Shown here one piece after another: positions 1 to 7,742 of a stretch of DNA of 10,517 nt (its first letter is position 1; each line of letters opens with the position of its first letter). The DNA is from Aquifex sp. (lineage in GTDB: Bacteria > Aquificota > Aquificia > Aquificales > Aquificaceae): assembly GCA_003978875.1 (NCBI GenBank), contig QNXQ01000163.1, positions 1 through 10,517 of the forward strand, read 5' to 3'. The notes beneath the pieces were generated by a model. The model did no database searches. It had not been told where the DNA came from and worked only from the letters and a program-made list of their open reading frames with translations. Made by a program: the position numbers and the translations under genes.

Positions 1-895
1 CGTAAACCATAGGCTTTGCAGGTTGGAAACCGGGAACCGGTTCCTTTACAGGCTTCTTCTCATGGGTGATTGTATCTCCTATTCTTATATCTCTAACATC
101 TTTGATTGACGCAGCTATATACCCTACGTCTCCGGCCGAGAGTTTCTCAAACTTTGTCATTTTGGGAGTTTGTGCTCCTACTTCGGTTACCTCGTAGGTT
201 TTTCCCGTAGACATAAGCATTATCTCATCGCCAGGTTTTAATTCTCCGTCGAACAGTCTAACAAATGCAACAGCACCTCTGTAGGGGTCATAGTAAGAAT
301 CGAAGATTATGGCCTTGAGGGGCTTGTTGGGGTCTCCCTTCGGAGGAGGTATTCTTGTAACAATTGCTTCAAGGATTTCTTCAATTCCTATGCCTTCTTT
401 GGCAGAAGCTAAAATGGCTTCCTCAGGGTCAAGTCCCAAAACCTCTTCTATTTGCTTTTTTACCCTATCTATATCTGCGGATGGTAAATCTATCTTGTTG
501 ATTACGGGAATTATTGTTAAATCTTGCTCTACAGCTTTCCAAAAGTTTGCAACAGTTTGAGCCTCTATACCTTGAGATGCATCTATAAGGAGCAATGCAC
601 CCTCACAAGCGGCTAATGCCCTTGATACTTCGTAGGAAAAATCAACGTGGCCTGGCGTATCTATAAGGTGGAGTTTATAAGTATTTCCATCTTTTGCTTT
701 GTAGAACATCCTTACAGCTTGCATCTTTATAGTTATTCCTCTTTCCCTTTCTATATCCAGCGTATCTAGGAGTTGGTCTCTCTTTTCTCTTTCGGAAATT
801 GTTCCGGTATACTCAAGCAGTCTATCGGCCAAAGTGCTCTTTCCGTGGTCTACGTGTGCTATTATGCAGAAGTTTCTTACTTTATCAAGCTCCAT
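1..895 (-). CDS. lepA: Elongation factor 4 (LepA), N-terminal 298 residues, cut by the window edge
   Basis: LepA/EF4 is a ribosome-associated translational GTPase related to EF-G. All G motifs are readable: P-loop AHVDHGKST (residues 13-21), RGITI (52-56), DTPGHVDF (79-86), NKID (133-136) and SAK (164-166). LERERGITIK-type spacing and the region after residue 190 (domain II, ending near PGFQPAKPMVY) are characteristic of LepA rather than EF-G or BipA. The family is about 600 residues, so roughly half lies beyond position 1. The start is ATG at 895. It overlaps the 3' end of the upstream aminotransferase by 11 nt and has no clear Shine-Dalgarno, which suggests translation coupled to that gene. 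It is the third gene of a minus-strand run. Confidence 0.97.
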   Translation of the reverse strand, partial: MELDKVRNFCIIAHVDHGKSTLADRLLEYTGTISEREKRDQLLDTLDIERERGITIKMQAVRMFYKAKDGNTYKLHLIDTPGHVDFSYEVSRALAACEGALLLIDASQGIEAQTVANFWKAVEQDLTIIPVINKIDLPSADIDRVKKQIEEVLGLDPEEAILASAKEGIGIEEILEAIVTRIPPPKGDPNKPLKAIIFDSYYDPYRGAVAFVRLFDGELKPGDEIMLMSTGKTYEVTEVGAQTPKMTKFEKLSAGDVGYIAASIKDVRDIRIGDTITHEKKPVKEPVPGFQPAKPMVY

Positions 896-1961
896 GGTTA
901 TTTAAATTATTTTCATAACTACTTTCTTTCAAACTGTTTATTATGTAAATGACTTCTTCTTCTTTGAGGAAAGGATGAACGGGAATTGAAAATACTTCTT
1001 TCTTAAACTGCTCGGCTTTTGGAGTGGGAAGCCCGTTTGCATCTCTCAGTTCATGAAGCAGATAGTTGTAATAAACCCTTGCATCTATTCCTCTTTCTCT
1101 GAGCTTTTTTATTATCTCATCTCTGTTCTTGTGTCTAAGAGTGTAGAGGTGATAAACGTGGTAAGCCTCCTTTCTCTCCCTCGGTACTATATACGAATCT
1201 TCCAAGTTTTCCGTGTATACTTTTGCTATATTCCTCCTTCTTTCATTTCTTTCCCTTAATTTCTTAAGCTGAATGGTACCTATTGCGGCTTGAAACTCGG
1301 TGATTCTAACGTTGAATGCCGGCTTTTCTCCGAAATCTATCCAACTTTTTATCTTTTTAAAAATACTCTCGTCGTTGGTTGTAAGTGTTCCTCCTTCACC
1401 CATAGGAACGTTTTTCGAGGCGTAAAAACTAAAAGCTCCGATGTGTCCCCAAGCTCCCACTTTCTTGCCTTTAAACTCTGCTCCGTGGGCTTGTGCACTG
1501 TCTTCCAATACAAAAAAACCGTATTTATCAGCTAAAAACATTATGCTCTCCATATCCGCAGGCTGGCCATATAAATGAACTGGAATTACAACTTTTGGTT
1601 TAAACTTACGGACAGCATCCTCTAATTGATTTACATCGATAGTATAAAAGTCGTCCACATCAACTACTATCGGCTCTCCACCGGCTAAGAGAACCGCATC
1701 AATAGTGGCCATAAAACTCATGGCGGGAACTACTACTTTATCTCCCTTATCCACCCCCAGAGCTTTTAAGCCTATAAAGAGGGCTACCGTCCCCGAACAC
1801 ACAGTAGAAGAAAACTTAACGCCTAGGAATTTGGCGAACTCTTCGTTGAACTTTTCCGTCCATCCGTCCCTCGTTATCCTTTTGCTATCCAATATCCCTA
1901 TAAGAGCTTCCTTTTCTTCTTCGGTAAATTCTAGCCCTATTATGGGAATCTTTATCTCCAT
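885..1961 (-). CDS. DegT/DnrJ/EryC1/StrS-family PLP-dependent sugar aminotransferase
   Basis: This fold-type I PLP aminotransferase family usually transfers an amino group to a keto-sugar nucleotide for surface polysaccharide or lipopolysaccharide synthesis. Family hallmarks are visible: SGT for the cofactor phosphate (residues 56-58), EDSAQAHGA with the PLP-ring aspartate D154, and the internal-aldimine lysine K183 in SFYASKN followed by GEGG (188-191). The 358-residue length is typical (about 360-400). The substrate sugar cannot be read from the sequence. The ATG at 1961 lies 12 nt after the stop of the upstream beta-barrel gene and has no strong Shine-Dalgarno. The 3' end overlaps the lepA start by 11 nt (TGA at 885-887). 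No other sugar-nucleotide gene is nearby, so the specific pathway is unknown. Confidence 0.9.
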   Translation of the reverse strand: MEIKIPIIGLEFTEEEKEALIGILDSKRITRDGWTEKFNEEFAKFLGVKFSSTVCSGTVALFIGLKALGVDKGDKVVVPAMSFMATIDAVLLAGGEPIVVDVDDFYTIDVNQLEDAVRKFKPKVVIPVHLYGQPADMESIMFLADKYGFFVLEDSAQAHGAEFKGKKVGAWGHIGAFSFYASKNVPMGEGGTLTTNDESIFKKIKSWIDFGEKPAFNVRITEFQAAIGTIQLKKLRERNERRRNIAKVYTENLEDSYIVPRERKEAYHVYHLYTLRHKNRDEIIKKLRERGIDARVYYNYLLHELRDANGLPTPKAEQFKKEVFSIPVHPFLKEEEVIYIINSLKESSYENNLNNHGA

Positions 1962-1973
1962 AGATAAAGCATT

Positions 1974-2525
1974 TTAATATCTGAAGAATATGCCGACGTT
2001 AAAATGATGAAGAGTTGCATCGTCGTAATCGCCAGTTGTAAAGATTTTTACCTTATACTCACCTAAAAATCCAAAAGTTTCTGACACTTTATACTTAGCC
2101 CCTAAAAAGAATTGAAGTCCCAAAGCTGTATCTTTATTGGTAATTCCATTTACTCTTTCTTTGAACCTGTTTATAGAACCACCAAAACCTGTATAACCGT
2201 ACAATCGTTCATTTATTTCTAACTCGATGGAAGGGTTAAGTTCAAAAGATGTATATGCCCAGGCACCGTTATTTTCAAACTTGTTAGCAGTTATGAGCTC
2301 TACCGATAAACCTGCGTTAAAACCCTGTGGAGTGTTTCCTCCCAAGTAGCCGTAAACGGCTACCATTTCTTTTAGGTCAACATCCTTATTACTTCCGTCT
2401 ACGCTATCGTAGTCTACGTTTAGAAAACCTATTTTAATTCCGAATTCTCTTTGAAAGTCCCCATCAAAAAAATCTGCGAATCCTATTGAGAGGAACGTAA
2501 GCAATATTGCTGTTAGCTTTTTCAT
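1974..2525 (-). CDS. Small outer-membrane beta-barrel protein, function unknown
   Basis: The first 17 residues form a clear signal peptide: MKK, a hydrophobic core (LTAILLTFLSIGF), and a probable cleavage after Ala17 before DFFDGD. The mature part of about 166 residues has alternating polar/hydrophobic stretches, frequent aromatics and Gly, and a C-terminal strand ending NVGIFFRY. The terminal aromatic is the usual sorting signal of outer-membrane beta-barrels. Size suggests an eight-stranded barrel. I cannot place it in a named family such as OmpW or OmpX. It heads a minus-strand run leading to the aminotransferase and lepA and diverges from tyrA across a 48-bp AT-rich spacer. No Shine-Dalgarno is obvious before the ATG at 2525. 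Confidence 0.75.
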   Translation of the reverse strand: MKKLTAILLTFLSIGFADFFDGDFQREFGIKIGFLNVDYDSVDGSNKDVDLKEMVAVYGYLGGNTPQGFNAGLSVELITANKFENNGAWAYTSFELNPSIELEINERLYGYTGFGGSINRFKERVNGITNKDTALGLQFFLGAKYKVSETFGFLGEYKVKIFTTGDYDDATLHHFNVGIFFRY

Positions 2526-2536
2526 AAGTCAGTATT

Positions 2537-2564
2537 TTAACAATAAAGATTAAAAAGTTAAAAT
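2537..2564 (+). promoter_or_regulatory. Possible sigma-70-type promoter for tyrA-exbB
   Basis: TTAACA (2537-2542) and TAAAAT (2559-2564) are separated by 16 bp, each one mismatch from consensus. Transcription would begin about 2571, almost at the tyrA ATG (2574). That would make the mRNA nearly leaderless, in line with the missing Shine-Dalgarno. The spacer is very AT-rich, so chance matches are likely. Confidence 0.4.
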
Positions 2565-2573
2565 CTTCAATTG

Positions 2574-3422
2574 ATGGAAAACGTGCTGGTTATAGGCGTC
2601 GGTTTTATGGGCGGTTCCTTTGCTTTAGCTTTAAAGAATCACGGTTTTAAAGGAAGGATTTACGGATACGATATTAATCCGGAAAGTATCAGGAAAGCTA
2701 TTGATTTAGGAGTTATTGATGAAGGTACAACTACTTTATCCGATATAAAAAACTATAGACTCGATTTAATTATGCTATCCACTCCCGTAAGAACGTTCAG
2801 GTATATAGCAGAAGAGCTTAAAGGTTTAGTAGATGAAGAGGTAATAATCACGGATCAAGGGAGTGTTAAAGGAAATATCGTCTATGAATTGGAGAAAATA
2901 CTTGGAAATAGGTACGTAGGAGGACACCCTATAGCAGGAACAGAGAAATCAGGAGTGGAATACAGCATTCCTAATCTTTACGAGGGAAAGAAAGTAATTC
3001 TTACACCCACTGAAAATACGGATAAGGAAAAATTGAAAAAGGTTGAATTCACGTGGAAAATGATAGGAGGGATAGTAGAGTATATGTCTCCTGAGCTTCA
3101 TGACTATGTGTTCGGCGTTGTGTCCCATCTTCCCCATGCAGTAGCCTTTGCCCTTGTAGACACCCTCATACGAATGTCCACCAGTCAAGTAGACCTTTTT
3201 AAATACCCGGGAGGTGGTTTTAAGGATTTTACAAGAATAGCGAAAAGTGACCCGGTAATGTGGAGGGATATATTCTTGGAAAATAAGGAAAACGTATTAA
3301 AGGCGATAGAAGGATTTCAAAATTCCTTAAATTATCTTAGAGAGTTAATAGAAGAAGAAAAAGAGGAGGCGCTTACGGAATATTTAAGGGAAGTAAAGAT
3401 GAAGAGAATGGAGATAGACTAA
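2574..3422 (+). CDS. tyrA: Prephenate dehydrogenase (TyrA), monofunctional
   Basis: TyrA oxidatively decarboxylates prephenate to 4-hydroxyphenylpyruvate in tyrosine synthesis. Residues 1-33 form a Rossmann start: GVGFMG (8-13) and an acidic residue D33 typical of NAD preference. Active-site residues are present: S97 in DQGSVKG, H118 and E124 in GGHPIAGTEKSG, S184/H185/H188 in SHLPH, and R221. There is no chorismate mutase or ACT domain. As I recall, the structurally studied A. aeolicus enzyme numbers these residues 29 higher, implying a longer annotated N-terminus. Here an in-frame TAA at 2559-2561 rules that out. I chose ATG 2574, next to a possible TTG at 2571, because the first Rossmann strand begins at once. 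The stop overlaps the exbB ATG by 1 nt. Confidence 0.96.
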   Translation: MENVLVIGVGFMGGSFALALKNHGFKGRIYGYDINPESIRKAIDLGVIDEGTTTLSDIKNYRLDLIMLSTPVRTFRYIAEELKGLVDEEVIITDQGSVKGNIVYELEKILGNRYVGGHPIAGTEKSGVEYSIPNLYEGKKVILTPTENTDKEKLKKVEFTWKMIGGIVEYMSPELHDYVFGVVSHLPHAVAFALVDTLIRMSTSQVDLFKYPGGGFKDFTRIAKSDPVMWRDIFLENKENVLKAIEGFQNSLNYLRELIEEEKEEALTEYLREVKMKRMEID

Positions 3423-3868
3423 TGGAATCTCTAAAGGAGTACGTTGATTACGGAATAATGGGTGTTTTAGGGTTTATGAGTTTCTTAGCCCTTAGTGTAG
3501 CCATAGAAAGGTATCTATTTATAAGGAGTGTAAATCCAAAAGATTACAACTCGAGGGCTCTTCTTGAAAAAGATTTAACGAAAAGACTCTATATAATAGC
3601 TACTGTAGCTTCCAACGCTCCTTATGTGGGACTTTTGGGAACAGTCATCGGTATTCTTCTGACCTTTTACACTATGGGACAAAAAGGGGTTGTTAATACA
3701 AAAGAAATCATGGTAGGGCTTGCCCTTGCGTTAAAGGCTACAGCTCTTGGACTTCTCGTAGCTATTCCATCCGTGATTATATACAACTTTTTAGTGAGAA
3801 AGGTAAAGGAAAAACTTTTAGATTACGATGCCTTTTATTCAAGGGAGTGTTCCTCAAGCCAAGAATAA
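3422..3868 (+). CDS. exbB: ExbB/TolQ/MotA-family proton-channel protein, short form
   Basis: This inner-membrane protein belongs to the family that couples proton flow to TonB- or Tol-type energy transduction. Three membrane segments are visible: about residues 11-34, 67-85 and 96-124. The last two carry the family signatures APYVGLLGTVIGIL (66-79) and ALKATALGLLVAIPSVIIYN (103-122). At 148 residues it is the short type, with a small cytoplasmic loop, compared with about 244 in E. coli ExbB. By alignment from memory, the TM3 glutamate of E. coli ExbB (E176) falls at L102. GGAG at 3410-3413 is a plausible ribosome site, and the ATG overlaps the tyrA stop (TAATG). No exbD or tonB follows: the convergent rluD overlaps its last 34 nt. 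Confidence 0.85.
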   Translation: MESLKEYVDYGIMGVLGFMSFLALSVAIERYLFIRSVNPKDYNSRALLEKDLTKRLYIIATVASNAPYVGLLGTVIGILLTFYTMGQKGVVNTKEIMVGLALALKATALGLLVAIPSVIIYNFLVRKVKEKLLDYDAFYSRECSSSQE

Positions 3869-4794
3869 ACACTTTTGAAAGTTTCAGGTTCCTCTATTTC
3901 AAATACCATCCATTTACCTGTAGAAGGGTGGTAAAAGCCTAAATGGTAAGCAATCAACATATTGCATTCTCCGATAATATTTAGAAGTTCTCTGGGCACG
4001 GAACTTCTTTTAAAACCGTAAGTGGTATCTCCCAAAACGGGATGCCCTATTGAGGAAAAATGAACCCTGATTTGATGGGTTCTTCCGGTATGTATTTTTA
4101 CCTTAAGGAGCGTAATTTCAAATTTTTCATACCTTTTTATAACCCAATATTCCGTAAGTGCTTCTTTCCCTTCTTTTTTTACGGAGAACTTTTTCCTATC
4201 TACAGGATGTCTTGCTATGGGTGTATCTATAATTCCGTAGTCGTTTTTCACTAAACCCTTTACAAGAACTTTATAAAGCTTTTCTGTCTTTCTCTCTTGG
4301 AATTGTTTTACCAGCTCCCTATGGGAAATATCATTTTTGGCTATTACCATAACTCCGGCTGTTTCCTTGTCTAACCTGTGAACTATTCCCGGTCTCTCAA
4401 CCCCACCTATAGAGGATAAATCCTTTATGTGGTAGAGGAGTGCATTCACTAAAGTACCGGAAGTATAACCCGGCGAAGGGTGAACGACAAGTCCACAAGG
4501 CTTTAACACAACAGCAACATCTCTGTCTTCATAAAGGATATCTATAGGTATGTTTTCCGGTTCTACCTTTAGCTGCTGAGGTTCTGGAATTAGTAGAGTA
4601 ACTTTTTCCCCTTCCTTTACCTTCCGTGAAGCTTTTCTTACTTCTTCGTTATTTACAAATACAAGTCCTTGCTCTATTAACTTTTTTATATAACTTCGTG
4701 AGAAATCGGTATAGCACTCAGCTAAAAATTTATCCAACCTCTCCCCTTCTCTTTCCCTTTCAACTCTAAACTCAACTACTTCAGATATGTTCAT
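3835..4794 (-). CDS. rluD: Large-subunit rRNA pseudouridine synthase, RluC/RluD family
   Basis: It isomerises specific uridines to pseudouridine in 23S rRNA. An N-terminal S4 RNA-binding domain (about residues 17-68) precedes the RluA-type catalytic domain. The catalytic aspartate is D142 in GIVHRLDKETAGVMVIAK, and the conserved GRTHQIRVH lies at 237-245. The ARHPVDRKKFSV stretch (194-205) followed by a T-x-Y strand favours RluD over RluC, but the target uridines cannot be proved from sequence. Its 319 residues match the family. It is the last gene of the split-barrel, priA, encapsulin, rluD run, starting 21 nt after the encapsulin stop with no clear Shine-Dalgarno. Its 3' end overlaps the convergent exbB by 34 nt. 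Confidence 0.9.
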   Translation of the reverse strand: MNISEVVEFRVEREREGERLDKFLAECYTDFSRSYIKKLIEQGLVFVNNEEVRKASRKVKEGEKVTLLIPEPQQLKVEPENIPIDILYEDRDVAVVLKPCGLVVHPSPGYTSGTLVNALLYHIKDLSSIGGVERPGIVHRLDKETAGVMVIAKNDISHRELVKQFQERKTEKLYKVLVKGLVKNDYGIIDTPIARHPVDRKKFSVKKEGKEALTEYWVIKRYEKFEITLLKVKIHTGRTHQIRVHFSSIGHPVLGDTTYGFKRSSVPRELLNIIGECNMLIAYHLGFYHPSTGKWMVFEIEEPETFKSVYSWLEEHSLE

Positions 4795-4815
4795 AGAACA
4801 AAAAAGTTAAAAGAG

Positions 4816-5661
4816 TTAAGCGGAGAGGACAAGAATGGATTCAGGTCTCTTTATCCTCGGAACAACCATTTCCATAACCCTGAAGGTATGGTTCATATTA
4901 GATGTTTCTACGAATGCCACGGTCATATCAAGAGCTATAACAAGGTCAAAATTCGCGGGAGAAGCGGAAACCAATAGAACCTTGTCTTCCGGCATTATAG
5001 GAGTTTGGTATACATCTTTCACTACCTTCTTTATCTGTTCAAGTTCCAAAAGTCCGGTATTGTCGTGCAATCTGTTAAGAAGGAAATATCTTTTAGGATT
5101 AACTATAAGGTAGTAATTACTGTAGAAACCCTTTTCAACGAGTTTAGATATACCGTTTACTACATCACTAAAGGCATTCCCTACTTTATTCCAATCGGAA
5201 AGTTTTGCGGTTTCCACGCCTTCAGCGGTAAGCAATCCCTCAATGCCGAGTTCATTACTTCCAAAGATAATTAAAGTATCCTCCGCTACCGCGAGGGCAC
5301 TCGCTGCCGCAGCTGCATTGGTGGTATCTATAGGCAAATTAAACTGTCTCCAATGTTGTAGGTCTCTCCAAGATATTACAAAATCCTTGTACAAAGTGGG
5401 TATCGGGACGTGCTTTCTTATCCCTGTTCTTATTGGCTCACAAACTTCATATTCTTGCCCAGGTTTTATTTCACAAATTCCTGGCTCAACACCGTAAAGA
5501 ACATCGTAGGAAATTACCTGATGGCCTGCACCTATAGGACCTACTACGGGTATAAACCTTCGTCCTATAAGGGTATTTTTTGCTACTTCGTACACGGTTT
5601 TATCAATCTGCTCCCACTCTTCTTCCGTAAGGGGAGCTTGATCCCTTTGGAGAAAGTCCAT
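4816..5661 (-). CDS. Encapsulin shell protein (HK97-fold, Linocin-M18 family, family-1 type)
   Basis: Encapsulins assemble into icosahedral protein compartments that enclose cargo enzymes, often ferritin-like proteins or peroxidases. The start MDFLQRDQAPLTEEEWEQID is the classic family N-terminus. GRRFIPVVGPIGAG (33-46), the E-loop region (about 50-80), the spine helix region, NAAAAASALAVAEDTLIIFG (115-134) and GLLTAEG (142-148) fit, as does the C-terminal A-domain strand. The length is 281 residues (T. maritima 264). ATG 5661 is chosen over an upstream TTG at 5694 because AAGGAGGTG sits 4 nt before it. The only two cysteines, C63 and C74, are both in the E-loop. Upstream priA ends 23 nt away and rluD follows. 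No recognisable cargo gene is adjacent, so what it packages is unknown. Confidence 0.93.
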   Translation of the reverse strand: MDFLQRDQAPLTEEEWEQIDKTVYEVAKNTLIGRRFIPVVGPIGAGHQVISYDVLYGVEPGICEIKPGQEYEVCEPIRTGIRKHVPIPTLYKDFVISWRDLQHWRQFNLPIDTTNAAAAASALAVAEDTLIIFGSNELGIEGLLTAEGVETAKLSDWNKVGNAFSDVVNGISKLVEKGFYSNYYLIVNPKRYFLLNRLHDNTGLLELEQIKKVVKDVYQTPIMPEDKVLLVSASPANFDLVIALDMTVAFVETSNMNHTFRVMEMVVPRIKRPESILVLSA

Positions 5662-5665
5662 AATC

Positions 5666-5674
5666 CACCTCCTT
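5666..5674 (-). promoter_or_regulatory. Strong Shine-Dalgarno that fixes the encapsulin start
   Basis: AAGGAGGTG lies 4 nt before ATG 5661, in the 23-nt gap after the priA stop. The longer reading from TTG 5694 would bury this site inside the coding region. Confidence 0.9.
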
Positions 5675-5684
5675 AAAGTTAAAG

Positions 5685-7730
5685 TTATTTCCAATCCAAA
5701 ATAATTTTTACTTTTTCCTCTTTTTTCAACTCCCTTAATTTTTTAAGGATACCATTACCGCTTTTCGTACTTAGCATATAAATCCATACGTTCCTTTTAT
5801 CATCATAAATCATTCTAAAGTTTTCGCTTACTTTTTCCTTTAAAATTTCGGAAATATCGTATTTACTTTCTATAACTACCAGTCTGGAAAAAGGAGGAAG
5901 GTTATTCTTTTCTCTATCTTTGAGCTCCTTTTCGTAGAGGGCTTCTAAGTTTTTTTGTCTTAAGATTTCCTTTTCCTCTTCGGAAAGTAGGCCTGTTTGA
6001 ATCAATAAGTTTTTTTTTGCAACGCGTAAAGCCAAGGCTATGAGACTTATAAACTTTTCTTTAGATTTATAACTCGGGACAGAAAGCACACTATCTGCGT
6101 TAAGTATAATTACGTGTTCCCAGCTTTCTTTCCAACTTGGGAAAGTAGTAAAACTGAAATTATCTCTTTTTCCGAAGAGCCTTTCTATAGTTTCCTTTGC
6201 CTTTTCTATACCGAAACCCATTTCTTCTAACCAATTTCCACAACTTGGACATAATTTTTCTTGAGTTTTGTAATGACTTTTTTTGTTGGAACAGAAGATT
6301 AACTCCTTTTCCTTACTGTAGGTTAAAAATGTTCCGCATTCTGGACATTCCGCTACACTTTCACACCTTGGACAGTAGAGATAACTATACCCTTGCTTTA
6401 AAACTACTAATAAAACCTTGTCCTCTTTAATACTTTTAAGAAAACTGAAGGTTTCTTCTGTAATGATTTCATTTTTTCTTTCTACGACATGAACGTTAGG
6501 TTTGAATCGTTCTTCTTCTTTTCTGAAGAGTTTTTTTCTGAGCAAGTAGAAACTCTCTAAAGTGTAATAAGGTGTTGCAAAGATAAGTTCTGCTCCTGTT
6601 TTTTTTGAAAGGATATACGCTACTCTCCTCAGATCTATGTTGTTTATTGGAAAACGTGTATTTGTCAATTCGTTGAAGAAAATGATGCTTTCTAAATCCA
6701 TAACAGGTAGAAGAGCAGCCTTAAAACTTCCCAAAAATACGTAACCTTTTTCATAAGCTTTAAACCAGTTTTCGTAAAGCTTTTTTGAGGAAATTCGGGA
6801 ACTTATTTCGATTACTCTATCACCCAGTTTGCTACTTAAGTGGGAAATTAAACTAAGGAGTTCATCTCTGTTAGGTGCAAGAATTAAAGTATTTTTACCT
6901 GTTACCACGTTTTTTTGTACTATTTTTAAGATTCTTTCTAAAACAAATTCAAAAGACCCGTTTATTATTTCATTTCCTTTTTTTCTCACAAGTATTTTTT
7001 TCTTAGGACTTATTGAAAAATCTTTTGTATGGATATTGTATTCTTTCTCCTTTTTCAGGATACCTCTTCTCACTAAATCATTTATATGCGAAAGTTTAAA
7101 GCCTTTTCTTATCAGTTCTTCTTTAGTGGCAAAAGGGTTTTCGTAAAGATAGAGTATGAGTTCCTTTTTTTCTTGAGATCTTACTTTGTTTAAAGCCTCT
7201 TCAAGGGAAAGGTTTAATTTGAAGATTTCCTCTTCAATTTTCGGAATAATCCATTCTTTTTTTCTAATTAGAATTTTACGTTCCAACAGAAGTCTCAAGT
7301 GATTTGAGGAAAATCTTTTTTTAAGCAACTCATATCTTACTTTCTTTTTCTTTTTTAAGTATTCAACTATTTCTGAGGATTTTCTATCAAGACCTTTAAA
7401 ACTTCTTGGAGCTAAGTAAACAACTTCTTCTTCGTACCAATCAAATATGGAGGGAATGAAGTCCCAAAGAATTTTTCCGAAAGGTTCAAGATAATGATGA
7501 GCCAAATCTTTCACCAATTCTATAGAGCGAGGAAGAACAAGAGGAAGCTTATCGGGAAAAGATATAACCTCCCCTTGCGGTTTACCTTCTCCGCTTCCTA
7601 CAACTATTCCAGTAAGTCCTTTACCGTCTTTTGTCCTAAATAAAACTCTATAGCCTACCGGATTTTGAACGCTTTCTTCACATTTTAATAAGCGATACTG
7701 CCCGTTGGCGAGGACTGCCTTAATAAACAC
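5685..7730 (-). CDS. priA: Primosomal protein N' (PriA) homologue with degenerate helicase domain
   Basis: PriA normally recognises stalled forks and reloads DnaB. The N-terminal 3'-DNA-binding domain is present, including LAHHYLEPFGKILWDFIP (76-93). The zinc region has CPRC (453-456), CPEC (462-465), C480 and CPSC (494-497). One expected cysteine near 483 appears to be lost (SNKKSH). The C-terminal LPPFSRLVVIES (611-622) is intact. The helicase core is eroded: no GxxGSGKT where Walker A should be (about 254-275), FFNEL (351-355) in place of DEEH, no GTQM-x-KG-x-DF, and ALRVAKK in place of QVxGRAGR. Length is 681 (E. coli 732). The start is GTG 7730 without a clear Shine-Dalgarno, since an in-frame TAA lies just upstream. 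The protein is unusually Lys-rich. It probably acts as a structural, ATP-independent primosome factor (inference). Confidence 0.85.
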   Translation of the reverse strand: MFIKAVLANGQYRLLKCEESVQNPVGYRVLFRTKDGKGLTGIVVGSGEGKPQGEVISFPDKLPLVLPRSIELVKDLAHHYLEPFGKILWDFIPSIFDWYEEEVVYLAPRSFKGLDRKSSEIVEYLKKKKKVRYELLKKRFSSNHLRLLLERKILIRKKEWIIPKIEEEIFKLNLSLEEALNKVRSQEKKELILYLYENPFATKEELIRKGFKLSHINDLVRRGILKKEKEYNIHTKDFSISPKKKILVRKKGNEIINGSFEFVLERILKIVQKNVVTGKNTLILAPNRDELLSLISHLSSKLGDRVIEISSRISSKKLYENWFKAYEKGYVFLGSFKAALLPVMDLESIIFFNELTNTRFPINNIDLRRVAYILSKKTGAELIFATPYYTLESFYLLRKKLFRKEEERFKPNVHVVERKNEIITEETFSFLKSIKEDKVLLVVLKQGYSYLYCPRCESVAECPECGTFLTYSKEKELIFCSNKKSHYKTQEKLCPSCGNWLEEMGFGIEKAKETIERLFGKRDNFSFTTFPSWKESWEHVIILNADSVLSVPSYKSKEKFISLIALALRVAKKNLLIQTGLLSEEEKEILRQKNLEALYEKELKDREKNNLPPFSRLVVIESKYDISEILKEKVSENFRMIYDDKRNVWIYMLSTKSGNGILKKLRELKKEEKVKIILDWK

Positions 7731-7742
7731 TAATTTTTAAAT

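Noticed and set aside
2546..2567. Inverted repeat AAGATT...AATCTT between the beta-barrel gene and tyrA, as operator or terminator
   Set aside because: Only 6-bp arms around a 10-nt centre in very AT-rich DNA; expected by chance.
5662..5694. An 11-residue N-terminal extension of encapsulin from TTG 5694
   Set aside because: AAGGAGGTG would fall inside the extension, and MDFLxRDxAPLT at ATG 5661 is the normal family N-terminus.
4060..7146. Plus-strand open frames opposite rluD, encapsulin and priA
   Set aside because: They lack ribosome sites and family motifs and are antisense shadows of well-supported genes.
5685..7730. PriA as a frameshifted pseudogene
   Set aside because: The frame is continuous from GTG to TAA, and the N-terminal, zinc and C-terminal blocks are all in one frame at normal spacing.
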